Both the position numbers and the translations under genes were made by a program. Below the pieces are notes generated by a model. That model searched no databases, was not told where the DNA came from, and worked only from the letters and a program-made list of their open reading frames with translations. From NCBI GenBank assembly GCA_036268405.1, contig DATAUF010000154.1, positions 1-64,000 on the forward strand: a stretch of DNA of 64,000 bases, given 5' to 3'. This DNA is from DASZTV01 sp036268405. Lineage in GTDB: Bacteria; Actinomycetota; Actinomycetes; JAFAQI01. This document shows positions 1 through 8,343 of this stretch, piece after piece (position 1 is the first letter of the stretch; the number at the start of each line of letters is the position of its first letter).

Positions 1-342
1 GGGTCGCGATCCGATCGTCAGTCCACGGATGGTGAGGGCGCCGTCATCGATCGTTGCCGGGTACTCCACACCCGGTTGCGGCAGCAAGACGGTGTCGCCG
101 GACACGTCAGCGCCGGTCGTCGACTGCACGGCGGCGGTCAAGACGTCGTTGAGCGCCCCGCAGGAAGAGCCCGCACGTCCGAGGGCGGCAAACAGTGCAC
201 TGACGCCGAGCTGCGCGGACTCCTGGATCAGATCGGTGAAGCCGAAGTCGTCGAGTGCGGCGTCAAGCGCCTCTCGGTCGTAGGCGTCGGCAAGGCCGGA
301 AAGTGTGCCTTGGACGAGGTGGTCGTCGGTCACCGCGCTCAT
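1..342 (-). CDS. Acyl-CoA dehydrogenase, partial (runs off the left edge)
   Basis: The reverse strand is open from an ATG at 342 to the window edge, giving the first 114 residues of a protein. It begins MSAVTDDHLV and shows an N-terminal helical region with ALDDFGFTDL followed by a Gly/Ala-rich stretch, as in the N-terminal half of acyl-CoA dehydrogenases of the divergent, often non-catalytic type. Its ATG overlaps the stop of the upstream acyl-CoA dehydrogenase by four bases (ATGA), so the two are translationally coupled. In actinobacterial steroid and lipid catabolism such adjacent pairs often form alpha2beta2 FadE heterotetramers; that assignment here is inference. The C-terminal half, which would carry the FAD and base residues, is outside the window. 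Confidence 0.75.
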   Translation of the reverse strand, partial: MSAVTDDHLVQGTLSGLADAYDREALDAALDDFGFTDLIQESAQLGVSALFAALGRAGSSCGALNDVLTAAVQSTTGADVSGDTVLLPQPGVEYPATIDDGALTIRGLTIGSRP

Positions 343-1472
343 GCTCCCCTCGGGAGGCCGAGCAATCTCGACGAGACGATGTCCTTCTGGATTTCGCTGG
401 TGCCTCCGTAGATGGTCGCCGCTCGCGAATAGGCCCACTCACTGCGCCACATCTCAGCCTCGGGGCTGTCGGTGAGCTCCAGATCGCCCGCTAGCACCTC
501 CTTTGCCAACTCGAAGACGGCCTGTTCGGCGTTCGCGATGAGGATCTTGTCGATCGACGCCTCCGGACCGGGGAGCGAGCCATCTTCCATTGCGCGAAGG
601 GTCGACAGTGAACGCGCACGAAAGGCCCACAGTGACTGGAAGGCCTCGCCCAGCAGCGCGTGCGATCTGGGGTCGGCGGCCTGCGGCAGGAGGAGCTCGA
701 GATGTCGGGCGAGCCAGCTCGCTCGCTGCCAGAAGATCGGTCCGCGTTCGCACGCAAGGATGAATGCGGTGGTCTTCCAGCCGTCGCCAACCCGACCGAT
801 CAATCGGCCGTTCGGCACCACCACGTCGACGAACGACGTCGAGCAGAACTCATCGACACCGGCCATCGTTGCCAATGGTCGAACCATGACGCCCGGGGCG
901 TTCATGTCGACCAAGAACGCCGAGATTCCCGCCGAGCCGGAGCCAGGAGGACCGGTCCGAGCCAGCACCACGCAACGGGCTGCGTGGTGCGCGAAGCTGG
1001 TCCATAGCTTCTCGCCGTTGATCACCCAGCTGTCACCGTCGGCGACCGGTGTCGCCGTGGTCCGCAGCGAGCCCAGGTCGCTTCCGGCGTCGGGTTCGGA
1101 GAACCCTTGGCACCACGTCTCCTCGCCGCGAAGCAGTCGGGGAAATACCTCACTAACCAGCGCCGGGTCGGCGTACTCCACGACCGCGGGCCCGAGCACC
1201 TCGTGCATCGACCATGTGGTTGTGTGGACGATCCCGCGCGAGGTGAGCTCCTCACCAAGAACAGCCCGGCACAGCACCGACCCGCCGAGGCCGCCGACCC
1301 GTTCCGGCCACCCGAAGCGCATCCAATCCGCGTCATGCAGCCGTCGTTGCACGTCACGCTGGCGGCTGAGCCGATCGGCCACAGCGCTGGCAAAAGGAAC
1401 GCCCGCTTGGAGGTCGTCAGCGTTGTGATCCAGCCATTCACCCAGGCCGCGGCGGAAGTCGGTCAGCTCCAT
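339..1472 (-). CDS. Acyl-CoA dehydrogenase (FadE-like)
   Basis: This would be a flavoprotein that introduces the alpha-beta double bond into an acyl-CoA. From the chosen ATG (MELTDFRRGL) it is 377 aa, the usual family length; the frame stays open upstream but that extension does not look like protein. Visible family signatures are WCQGFSEPDAGSDL (substrate/FAD loop), GEKLWTSFAHHA in the beta domain, and the C-terminal IYGGTSEIQKDIV that contacts FAD across the dimer. It is the upstream member of a coupled acyl-CoA dehydrogenase pair, which suggests it is the FAD-binding, catalytically complete partner. Substrate unknown; nearby P450, SnoaL-like and MpaB-like genes hint at steroid or other cyclic lipid side chains (inference). 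Confidence 0.9.
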   Translation of the reverse strand: MELTDFRRGLGEWLDHNADDLQAGVPFASAVADRLSRQRDVQRRLHDADWMRFGWPERVGGLGGSVLCRAVLGEELTSRGIVHTTTWSMHEVLGPAVVEYADPALVSEVFPRLLRGEETWCQGFSEPDAGSDLGSLRTTATPVADGDSWVINGEKLWTSFAHHAARCVVLARTGPPGSGSAGISAFLVDMNAPGVMVRPLATMAGVDEFCSTSFVDVVVPNGRLIGRVGDGWKTTAFILACERGPIFWQRASWLARHLELLLPQAADPRSHALLGEAFQSLWAFRARSLSTLRAMEDGSLPGPEASIDKILIANAEQAVFELAKEVLAGDLELTDSPEAEMWRSEWAYSRAATIYGGTSEIQKDIVSSRLLGLPRGA

Positions 1473-1643
1473 GTCGCGGCTTACAGTAGCCTTTTTACTG
1501 AGCCGCCGAGCCGTGATGGCGAGCTGGCCTCGCTCGCACTCGACCTCTATTGAGTGATCCCCAGGACCTGGGTTACGTTCAGTGGCCTGAATGGCGACCG
1601 CGGGCGTCAAGCGCGCGGACCCTCACGAGCGACGGGACGCAGC

Positions 1644-2075
1644 GTGGCCGACCCCTCAGCGAGCAAGGCAGTCATCGCCGTCCGCTCGGCGGTGGCGGCA
1701 CTCAACAGCGGCGACCTCGATGGATATCTGGCCCACTTCGATCCGGAGTGCCCGAGGTGGGTGCCAGGGATCGCGACGCCGATCGCGCTTTCCGACATTG
1801 CGGACAACTTCCGCCTGCTTGCTGAGGCGTTCGACGGTCTGTTCTTGCATGAGGAGATGTTGTTCGGCGACGACCGCTATGCGTGCGCTCGTTGGCGTCT
1901 CACCGGGGTGCACGTCCGGGACTACCTGGGATTCGCACCGCACCAGCGACCGATAGATGTCGACACGTGCGAGGTCTACGAGCTTCAGGGCGAGCGAGTT
2001 ACCTGCAGCTGGGTCTACGGCGATCTGAGTCAACTGTTCCAGCAGATCACTCCAGCCGAAGCGGGTGCACAGTGA
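1644..2075 (+). CDS. SnoaL-like (NTF2-fold) protein
   Basis: A 143-residue protein from a GTG start (VADPSASKAV). The N-terminal helix with LNSGDLDGYLAHFDPEC and the later DDRYACARW and VDTCEVYELQGERV strands are typical of the SnoaL/ketosteroid isomerase-like cone fold. Such proteins act as isomerases, hydratases or cyclases on polyketides and steroids, or as ligand binders. The stop overlaps the GTG of the next gene, a P450, as GTGA, so the two are coupled. It is divergent from the acyl-CoA dehydrogenase pair. The exact reaction cannot be read from the sequence. A longer in-frame ATG at 1554 exists, but the extra 30 residues look non-coding. Confidence 0.75.
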   Translation: MADPSASKAVIAVRSAVAALNSGDLDGYLAHFDPECPRWVPGIATPIALSDIADNFRLLAEAFDGLFLHEEMLFGDDRYACARWRLTGVHVRDYLGFAPHQRPIDVDTCEVYELQGERVTCSWVYGDLSQLFQQITPAEAGAQ

Positions 2076-3340
2076 CGGCGACCAGCGAACGTTTCGAGTT
2101 CGACCTGTTCTCGCCGGGTCCGCGCGAGTCACGTCCTGCCGTCTACGCCGGACTACGAGCGCAGCCCGGGCTCTATCGCGCGGCGGACGATCTTTGGGTT
2201 GCCGCAAGGTTCGAGGACGTCAAAGCGATCCAGTCTCAGCCGGAGCTGTTCTCCTCAAGGCCGAACCCGTACGAGGGCCAGGCGGCGGGGGAAGCGGCCG
2301 ACCCAGACGCTGACCTCATCGAGCGTCTGCTCAGCATCGCCTCGTCCATGCCGATCGATCTCGATGAGCTGGCAACTGCGCAGGCGATCGCTTCCGCCGA
2401 CCCTCCGGAGCACACCCGGGTACGCCGGATCGTGAGCCGGGGATTCACCCCGGGCCGGATCGCGACGATGGCCACCACCATCACGGCGATCGTCGACCGA
2501 TGCATGCAGGGAGCCGGTGACCTCGATGGCTTCGACGTCATCGAACGGCTGGCCGTGCCGCTGCCAGTTGAGATGATTGCCGACATCCTCGGAATCGACA
2601 GCGCTGGCTATGACCAGGTCAAGCAGTGGTCGGACGGGTTCGCCGCGAGTGCCGTCGGTGACATCCGCACCACACCTGAAGGACAGCTCGGCCTGCTCAC
2701 CACGCTGCGCGAGTTCGCGCTGTTCTACGTGCCACTGATCGAGGCACGGCGCGCGGATCCGAAGGATGACGTCATCAGCGCCATGCTTCGTGCCGTCGAC
2801 GACGAAGCACTGACGACAGTCGAGACCCTGACCTTGGCGGTCACGATCATGGTCGCGGGTAACGAGACCTCCACCAACCTCATCGGCAATACCGTCGTCG
2901 AGCTCCTTTCGAATCCGGAGCAGCTGGGGCTGCTGTCCGCGGACCCGTCACTGCTGCCGGCCGCTGTCGATGAGGCGAATCGTCTGACGGCCCCGATTCA
3001 GATCGCCTTCCGAGAAGCGACGCAGGACCTTGAGGTCGCTGGCACTGCCATCCCCAAGGGGGGCGTCATCGCCCTGCACCTGGCGGCGGCCAACCGAGAT
3101 CCGGACCAGTTCGAGGACCCGGACCAGTTCGACATCAACCGACCTCGCGCCAGGCACCTCTCGTTCGGCCACGGCATTCACTTCTGCCTTGGTTCACACC
3201 TGGCCCTCCAAGAAGTCACTAGCGCGGTAGGTGCGCTGTTGCCTCACCTGCCCCATGTGCGGCTCGCTGACGCTCCGCTCGAGCCCAACCCGAGCGTGAT
3301 CCTCAACGGATGGCGCAAGGTCGAGCTGGTCCGGAACTAG
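2072..3340 (+). CDS. Cytochrome P450
   Basis: A soluble bacterial class I P450 of 422 aa. It starts at GTG (VTATSERFEF), overlapping the SnoaL-like stop. The I-helix carries the oxygen-activation motif AGNETSTN, the K-helix ExxR is EANR, and the haem-thiolate loop is FGHGIHFCLG with the ligand at about Cys372. A canonical acid-alcohol pair (ET) predicts normal reductase-driven monooxygenation. No ferredoxin or ferredoxin reductase is adjacent, so redox partners must be elsewhere. It is coupled on both sides: SnoaL-like protein upstream and a chemoreceptor downstream, whose GTG uses the last base of this gene's TAG stop. Substrate unknown. Confidence 0.95.
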   Translation: MTATSERFEFDLFSPGPRESRPAVYAGLRAQPGLYRAADDLWVAARFEDVKAIQSQPELFSSRPNPYEGQAAGEAADPDADLIERLLSIASSMPIDLDELATAQAIASADPPEHTRVRRIVSRGFTPGRIATMATTITAIVDRCMQGAGDLDGFDVIERLAVPLPVEMIADILGIDSAGYDQVKQWSDGFAASAVGDIRTTPEGQLGLLTTLREFALFYVPLIEARRADPKDDVISAMLRAVDDEALTTVETLTLAVTIMVAGNETSTNLIGNTVVELLSNPEQLGLLSADPSLLPAAVDEANRLTAPIQIAFREATQDLEVAGTAIPKGGVIALHLAAANRDPDQFEDPDQFDINRPRARHLSFGHGIHFCLGSHLALQEVTSAVGALLPHLPHVRLADAPLEPNPSVILNGWRKVELVRN

Positions 3341-4890
3341 TGAACGACAATCGCGACAGGGGGCGGTTCGCAGGCATCGTCGCCTGGTCGTTGGTTGGCG
3401 TGGCCATCATCGGAACCACCGTGCGGAGCACGGTGGGCGTTCCCCATCACCGCCACGACCTGGCGCTCACCGCGGGCTTCATTGCCCTAGGCCTGTTGGC
3501 GGCGCCGCTTCCTCTACTCCGAGACCGACGCCGTAGCCGTCGAGTGGGAATCCGTGAGACCGACGCCCTAGATGTGCTCGGTGGAGCACTGATCTGGATC
3601 TTCGTGGCCGGCACGGTCGTGACTACCAATGGCATCGACGGGCCCATGTGGATCCTGTTCCCGCTGTGTGTGCTGATGGCGGCAGGCACCAACAACCCGC
3701 TTCAGTACGTCGGAATGAGCGTTGCCACCGCCACAGCGCTCTTGGTGATCGCGGCGGCACAGGGGGACTTCGACCGAGCGCACGCGGCCGTGTTGGCTAC
3801 GTACTCGCTGATCACCCTGATCGTCGGCGTCGTGGGTGGGCTAGTCGCATCGTTCGCCTGGCGCAGCTTCGATTCGACCGACGAGGCCCGGACGCAGCTG
3901 TCGAATCAGGTCGCGCAGCTCGCGCAGATCCTGCAGCGGGCCGCCGGCGGTGACCTCGCTGTCCGAGTCGAAGACGATCTGGACCACGAACATCTGAAGG
4001 TGCTCGGCGAGGCGTTCAACAACACCCTTGGCGGCCTCCACCAACTGGTGGGCCAGGTCCGGGCTGGCGGCGACCAGGTGAGCGCCAGCGCAAGCGAGTT
4101 GCTCGCGCTTGCGGAAGCACACGCGGCGGGTGCCAGCCAGCAGTCATCCGCCGTCGCCGAAACGACATCCACCATCGAAGAACTCGCTGCTACCGCCGCC
4201 CAGATCGCCGAGACCGCCGACTCCGTTGCCCGCTACGCCGCCGAGACGCTGCTATGCGGCGAGCAGGGACGTACCGCGGTCGACGCGAGCGTCCATGCGA
4301 TGGAAGGCATCGTCGATCACGTCGATGCGATCGCACTGCGCGCGACGACGCTGGGTGAGAAGAGTCAACAGATCGGCCGGATCATCAACGTGATCGATGA
4401 ACTCTCCGACCAGACAAACCTGCTCGCGTTGAACGCGGCGATCGAAGCGGCGCGAGCCGGCGAGCACGGCCGCGGCTTCGCGGTGGTCGCTGCTGAAGTG
4501 CGCAAGCTTGCGGAGCGCGCCCAGGAGTCGACCAGTCAGATCAAGCAGATAGTCGGCGAGATCCTCGGCGAGACCCAAGCAACGATTGCCGCCACCGAGC
4601 TCGGGTCGGTGCAAGCGCGCGACGGGTCCGAGTTGGCGAAAGCAGCGGTCGTGGCTTTGGATCGAATTGCCGCGATGGTCGAGGAGACCACGACGGCCGC
4701 ACGCGAGATCTCCATCGCCACTCAGCAGCAGCGGAGCGCCTCCGACCAGGTGGTGACCGCGATGAGTCAGGTTTCAGATGTGTCTCAACAGTCTGCATAC
4801 GGGTCACGACAAACGGCGGCAGCAGTCGCGCAGCTGAACCAGTTCGCCGACGCGCTACATGCGTCGATCGCGCGATTCACAGTCGCGTAG
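3340..4890 (+). CDS. Methyl-accepting chemotaxis protein
   Basis: A 516-aa chemoreceptor-type protein. Residues about 10-175 hold several hydrophobic segments (around 11-31, 42-60, 77-142 and 150-175) with only short loops, so there is no sizeable extracellular sensor domain. A HAMP-like stretch follows (around 180-235) and then the long coiled-coil signalling domain with the conserved hairpin tip, including DQTNLLALNAAIEAARAGE and FAVVAAEVRKLAERA. No C-terminal CheR/CheB tethering pentapeptide is seen. It starts one base inside the stop of the upstream P450, so receptor and P450 are co-translated. No other chemotaxis gene (cheA, cheW, flagellar) lies in the window. It may steer motility or regulate another output in response to the P450 substrate (inference). 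Confidence 0.92.
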   Translation: MNDNRDRGRFAGIVAWSLVGVAIIGTTVRSTVGVPHHRHDLALTAGFIALGLLAAPLPLLRDRRRSRRVGIRETDALDVLGGALIWIFVAGTVVTTNGIDGPMWILFPLCVLMAAGTNNPLQYVGMSVATATALLVIAAAQGDFDRAHAAVLATYSLITLIVGVVGGLVASFAWRSFDSTDEARTQLSNQVAQLAQILQRAAGGDLAVRVEDDLDHEHLKVLGEAFNNTLGGLHQLVGQVRAGGDQVSASASELLALAEAHAAGASQQSSAVAETTSTIEELAATAAQIAETADSVARYAAETLLCGEQGRTAVDASVHAMEGIVDHVDAIALRATTLGEKSQQIGRIINVIDELSDQTNLLALNAAIEAARAGEHGRGFAVVAAEVRKLAERAQESTSQIKQIVGEILGETQATIAATELGSVQARDGSELAKAAVVALDRIAAMVEETTTAAREISIATQQQRSASDQVVTAMSQVSDVSQQSAYGSRQTAAAVAQLNQFADALHASIARFTVA

Positions 4891-5032
4891 GGCTGGTCCA
4901 CTGCACGGCTGGTATCACTTCTTGGTCAACGCGGTACGGAACCCTCCGGCCAACGTTGGGCTGTTTGCCGGGTCTTGAACGAACTGCCGGGGGCACAGGC
5001 GAAACCGCAGGTCAATCGCGGTCTGAGGCGGG

Positions 5033-5572
5033 TCAAGTTCTCGCCGGAGCTCGTCGAACGAACTCCGCGGTCACATGCACACGGTTGACTAGCCCGGCGC
5101 CGAGCGGTGCCCGAGATACTCCCCATTGCCGTCGGTCGATCGTCGCCGCGCCGCCGATTGTTATCCGCTCGTTTGATGAGGCGGTCAAGGTCACGATGAC
5201 CTCGATCGGACGCGTCTGGTCTTTGATCTGTAGCGACCCCTTGAGCACCACGGTTCCGTCAGGAAGCGACGCAGCTTCTGAGGGTGTGAACGTGAGAGTC
5301 GGGTAGCTCGATACGTCGAGGAAGCCCTTGCCTCGAAGGTGTCTGTCACGCCGGTTGATCTGGGTGTCGATCGAGGCCGCATCCATGACCAGCTCTCCCG
5401 ACACGGCTCCCCCATCGCCGATAGTTCCGCCGCCCTGAACAGCATCGACGGTGCCCACGACCTTGACCCGCCCCCACATCGCGGTGGTGTGGAACTCGAC
5501 GGTCGTTCGTTTCGGGTCTAGTTGCCAAGTGCCGGCAAGCCCAGCGAGAAGGTCGTGCGCTACTTCGGTCAT
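5033..5572 (-). CDS. YceI family protein
   Basis: A 179-aa protein with the YceI lipocalin-like beta-barrel pattern: GTWQLDPKRTTVEFHTTAMWG at the start, paired charged residues in RRDRHLRGKGFLDV, then YPTLTFTPSEA and KGSLQIKDQTRPI. Family members bind isoprenoid-type lipids or quinones. There is no signal peptide, so it is predicted to be cytoplasmic, unlike E. coli YceI. Its ATG overlaps the stop of the MpaB-like oxygenase gene (ATGA), making it the second gene of a two-gene unit. The pairing with an oxygenase suggests it carries the hydrophobic substrate or product (inference). Confidence 0.88.
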   Translation of the reverse strand: MTEVAHDLLAGLAGTWQLDPKRTTVEFHTTAMWGRVKVVGTVDAVQGGGTIGDGGAVSGELVMDAASIDTQINRRDRHLRGKGFLDVSSYPTLTFTPSEAASLPDGTVVLKGSLQIKDQTRPIEVIVTLTASSNERITIGGAATIDRRQWGVSRAPLGAGLVNRVHVTAEFVRRAPART

Positions 5573-6552
5573 CTGGGTGCTCCCGATCTGTTGGCGATGT
5601 CAGCCGATGGTTGTGAGGGATTCTCGAGGTTGAGCGGGCCGGTGTTGGCGTGGTCGAGCACCGGCACCGGGATCGCCGCCACCTCCCCGGTGGCGCGGTA
5701 GTGATCACGGGCTTCGCGGGCCAGTGGGAGGTACTGCCGCTCGTCAGGGACCGCGCGGATCAGCTGGTGCACCACCTTCAGATGAGCGCGGTAACGAAGC
5801 TCGTCCGAGGTCGTCCAATCCAGGCAGAGTCGATCCCGCAGGACAGGCCCGAGCGCGCCGACCGTCAGCCAGAGCATCAACTTCATCAGCGGGGTCTGTA
5901 CGAACGGCTTGAGCAGGTACGGGCCGATGACTGCGTTGACTCGTGCAGAGAGACGGGCGCTGGTCGGGGCGGGTGCGGTGCGGTACATCCGAAAGCCTTC
6001 ACGCACCGGCCTGGTGTCCTCCAGGACGTTGGTAACCATGTGCTCCCAGTACTGCTGGAAGGCATCCCAGTCCGGCGGGACCGGCTTCATGCTCACGCCA
6101 TACAAGCGATACCAGTCAACCGACTCGAGATACAGCGCCTGCTTAACGGCCTCCGACAGCGGGAAGCCGGTGAGCTCGCGGCCGGTGACGATGTCCTCGA
6201 CGAACGTCGCGTGCGCCCAGAAGAACGTGTCGGGGTTGAGCGCGCTGTAGGGGCGGCCATAGCGGTCGACGCCCTTGATCGGCCCGTGGAACCCGCGGAT
6301 CAGCTTGCCCCACTCAGGTGCGTTGGCGCCGCCGTAGACCACCGACATGATCGGTCCGATCGAACGCCGACCACGGGCCAGCGGGTCCTCGAAGAACGTC
6401 GACTGCAACTCCACTCCGGCAGCGAGCTCGGGGTGCATGTTCTGCAACATCGCTTCACGCAGGCCGTTGCTCAGCCGATGCGCGGGCAGCCGACCGAAGT
6501 GCTGCCAGACCAGGCCGTCGGGATCGAGCGGTAGGGGCACTCCAGGCTCCAT
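5569..6552 (-). CDS. Oxygenase MpaB family protein (DUF2236)
   Basis: A 327-aa protein of the MpaB/rubber-oxygenase catalytic domain family, haem-dependent enzymes that cleave or hydroxylate isoprenoid substrates. Family features include the N-terminal DPDGLVWQHFG, the RSIGPIMSVVYG segment, RVRAIH-like positions at RGFHGPIKG, FFWAHATFVED with the expected His, and DWDAFQQYWEHM. Length is normal for the short bacterial form. The leader to the divergent TetR gene is very short; the start codon at 6552 touches one copy of a direct repeat, so this gene may be leaderless or start slightly downstream. It is translationally coupled to YceI. Regulation by the adjacent TetR protein is likely from the operator-like repeats. 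Confidence 0.85.
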   Translation of the reverse strand: MEPGVPLPLDPDGLVWQHFGRLPAHRLSNGLREAMLQNMHPELAAGVELQSTFFEDPLARGRRSIGPIMSVVYGGANAPEWGKLIRGFHGPIKGVDRYGRPYSALNPDTFFWAHATFVEDIVTGRELTGFPLSEAVKQALYLESVDWYRLYGVSMKPVPPDWDAFQQYWEHMVTNVLEDTRPVREGFRMYRTAPAPTSARLSARVNAVIGPYLLKPFVQTPLMKLMLWLTVGALGPVLRDRLCLDWTTSDELRYRAHLKVVHQLIRAVPDERQYLPLAREARDHYRATGEVAAIPVPVLDHANTGPLNLENPSQPSADIANRSGAPR

Positions 6553-6601
6553 CTGATACTCGTACGGATCACTTAGTCCAGCTGACCGTACGATCTGATA
6601 C
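6551..6601. promoter_or_regulatory. Candidate TetR operator in a divergent promoter
   Basis: The gap between the MpaB-like gene and the TetR gene contains an inverted repeat, TCGTACGG at 6560-6567 and CCGTACGA at 6586-6593, separated by 18 bases. Each arm itself holds the palindrome CGTACG. The nine-base sequence ATCTGATAC also occurs twice in direct orientation, at 6551-6559 and 6593-6601, flanking the arms. The placement over both promoters fits autoregulation and repression of the oxygenase by the adjacent TetR protein. Function is inferred from position and symmetry only. Confidence 0.6.
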
Positions 6602-6635
6602 CTTCGAGTGTCAAATAGCGGCGGAGGGGTCGACC

Positions 6636-7241
6636 GTGATGGACACCGCCCCGGTGGGCACCCGGATCTACGGCGGTGTCACCGCCGAGCGGCGCCGCGA
6701 GCAACGCCGGCAGCGACTCGTCGATGCCGGGCTCGAGCTGTTCGGGACGCGGGGCGTTGCCGCCGTCGGGATCGTGGACATCTGCGCTGAGGCAGGGCTC
6801 ACCAAGCGGTACTTCTACGAAAGCTTCGCCTCGATCGACGAGCTTGCTAGCGCGGTCTTCGAGCAGGTCACCGACCGCCTTGTCGAACAGGTGGTTCCGG
6901 CGATCATGGCCGGTGGCGGGCAGGATCCACGACCGGCCCTTACCGCGTATTTCAACGGCGCACTCGCCGATCCACGAATCGTCCGGCTGCTCGCCGTCGA
7001 GGGCCGCACCGGCACGCTCGCTCGCTATGGCGATGGGTTCGCAACGCGTGCGGTCGAGCTCTGGTTCGCCTTCACGCCCCGAGTCGACGGACAGGACGAC
7101 GCTGCGCTGCGGCTGCGCGCCTACGCCTTTGCAGGTGCGATCACCCAGGTCGGGCTCGCGCTGCACGACGGTGCCCTCAACCTGACAGTCGAGCGGATAA
7201 TCGACGAACTCGTCGACATCTTCAATGCGCTGGTGCCCTAG
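6636..7241 (+). CDS. TetR family transcriptional regulator
   Basis: A 201-aa regulator starting at GTG 6636 or the adjacent ATG 6639, with a good ribosome site (GGAGGGG) seven to ten bases upstream. The N-terminal helix-turn-helix is clear: RRQRLVDAGLELFGTRGV, then IVDICAEAGLTKRYFYESF, the typical recognition helix. The C-terminal ligand domain is ordinary in length. It is transcribed away from the MpaB-like/YceI pair, and the intervening DNA has an inverted repeat expected of a TetR operator. The likely inducer is a substrate or product of that oxygenase (inference). Confidence 0.92.
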   Translation: MMDTAPVGTRIYGGVTAERRREQRRQRLVDAGLELFGTRGVAAVGIVDICAEAGLTKRYFYESFASIDELASAVFEQVTDRLVEQVVPAIMAGGGQDPRPALTAYFNGALADPRIVRLLAVEGRTGTLARYGDGFATRAVELWFAFTPRVDGQDDAALRLRAYAFAGAITQVGLALHDGALNLTVERIIDELVDIFNALVP

Positions 7242-7292
7242 CGGCCGAGGTGAATCGTCCCGCCTCGACGGGCGGCCTATCGATCCTTGCGA

Positions 7293-8063
7293 TCAGTCGG
7301 CGCCGACTACCTTGAAGTCGCCGGTGACGAACACGTGGTGTGGCCAGTTGACGCCGATGTTGTGTACCTCGTACTCGCCGTTGCTCAACTTCACCACCCG
7401 GTCCACGACACCGCCGGGGTAGGCGGCAAGCGCGGCCTCGGTTGCCTTGTTCGCCAGGGTTCCACTGACAATCGTGCCCGAGCCCTCGGTGTAGTCGGCC
7501 GGGACCGTGCCGGCTTGCTTCGCGGTCGTCGGCGCACCCTGCTGGAAGGGCACCACACCGGCCGCCGATGAGGGCGTCGATCCGTCGTCGGTTGCCTGTG
7601 AGATGACCTGCGTAGCCGTAATGGTCGTCCCGTTGGTCGTGCCGAGTACGAGCACTGACTCGCCCGCTGTGACGGCCGCCGCCGAGGTCGACTTCGCACC
7701 GTCTTTGTATGCCGTCGCGGACGTCTCAGTGACAGCCACCTGCTGACCCGCTGATGTCGACATCGTGAAGCCCGACGCGGACAGGCTGCTCACCGTGCCG
7801 GCAGCGCCGCCGGCGGCTGGCCCCGACCTGGCGTTGGAAGCCCCACCTCCAGCACCGCCGGTCAACCCGCCGCCGCCGTGCGCAAGGTGTCCAGCCGTCG
7901 CCGCGGACGACGCAGGCGATGCGGATGGCGATGAGCCGAAGCCGACGATCAGTCCCACGGCGATCGCCAGACACATCACTGTTGTGGCCACGAACAATCG
8001 AGTTCTTCCGCTTGAGAGCAATCGGCGCACTCCGGACAGGCGGGTCGGGCGGTCTTCGTTCAT
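7293..8063 (-). CDS. Membrane-anchored DUF5666/PepSY-like protein
   Basis: A 256-aa protein from the ATG at 8063 (MNEDRPTRLS), preceded by a GAGGAG-type ribosome site. Residues about 20-42 (RLFVATTVMCLAIAVGLIVG) form a membrane anchor or uncleaved signal, followed by a Ser/Ala/Gly-rich linker. Residues about 95-165 (SLSASGFTMSTSAGQQVAV, TSATAYKDG, VLVLGTTNGTTITAT) match the DUF5666 beta pattern. The last 65 residues (YPGGVVDRVVKLSNGEYEVH, VFVTGDFKV) resemble a PepSY repeat. It would act outside the membrane. No function is known; it stands alone and convergent with the TetR gene. Confidence 0.7.
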   Translation of the reverse strand: MNEDRPTRLSGVRRLLSSGRTRLFVATTVMCLAIAVGLIVGFGSSPSASPASSAATAGHLAHGGGGLTGGAGGGASNARSGPAAGGAAGTVSSLSASGFTMSTSAGQQVAVTETSATAYKDGAKSTSAAAVTAGESVLVLGTTNGTTITATQVISQATDDGSTPSSAAGVVPFQQGAPTTAKQAGTVPADYTEGSGTIVSGTLANKATEAALAAYPGGVVDRVVKLSNGEYEVHNIGVNWPHHVFVTGDFKVVGAD

Positions 8064-8343
8064 GGTGGCGCTCCTCGTCTTTTGGTGACGAGGCAGAGAG
8101 TGCCGAGCAATCATGAGGAGCCGATGTGGCGCACCTGTCGACCGGCTGTGAACGAGACCGGGCCGGGACAAGCGACCATGCACGACGTCGGCAGCAGCAC
8201 GATCTACGCCGCCACGATCATGGACTGACCGAAGGCGTCGCCGCGGCGGGCCTGCGAGGGACGTCCATTGCCGTCACCCGCCAATCAAGGCGTACGCATA
8301 GCGGCGCCCGCATGGTTGGCCTCGACGGAAAGGCCTGGCTCAG

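Noticed and set aside
7242..7280. Possible terminator hairpin (CGAGG and CCTCG) between TetR and the DUF5666 gene
   Set aside because: Five-base stem with a long loop and no T-run; too weak to call.
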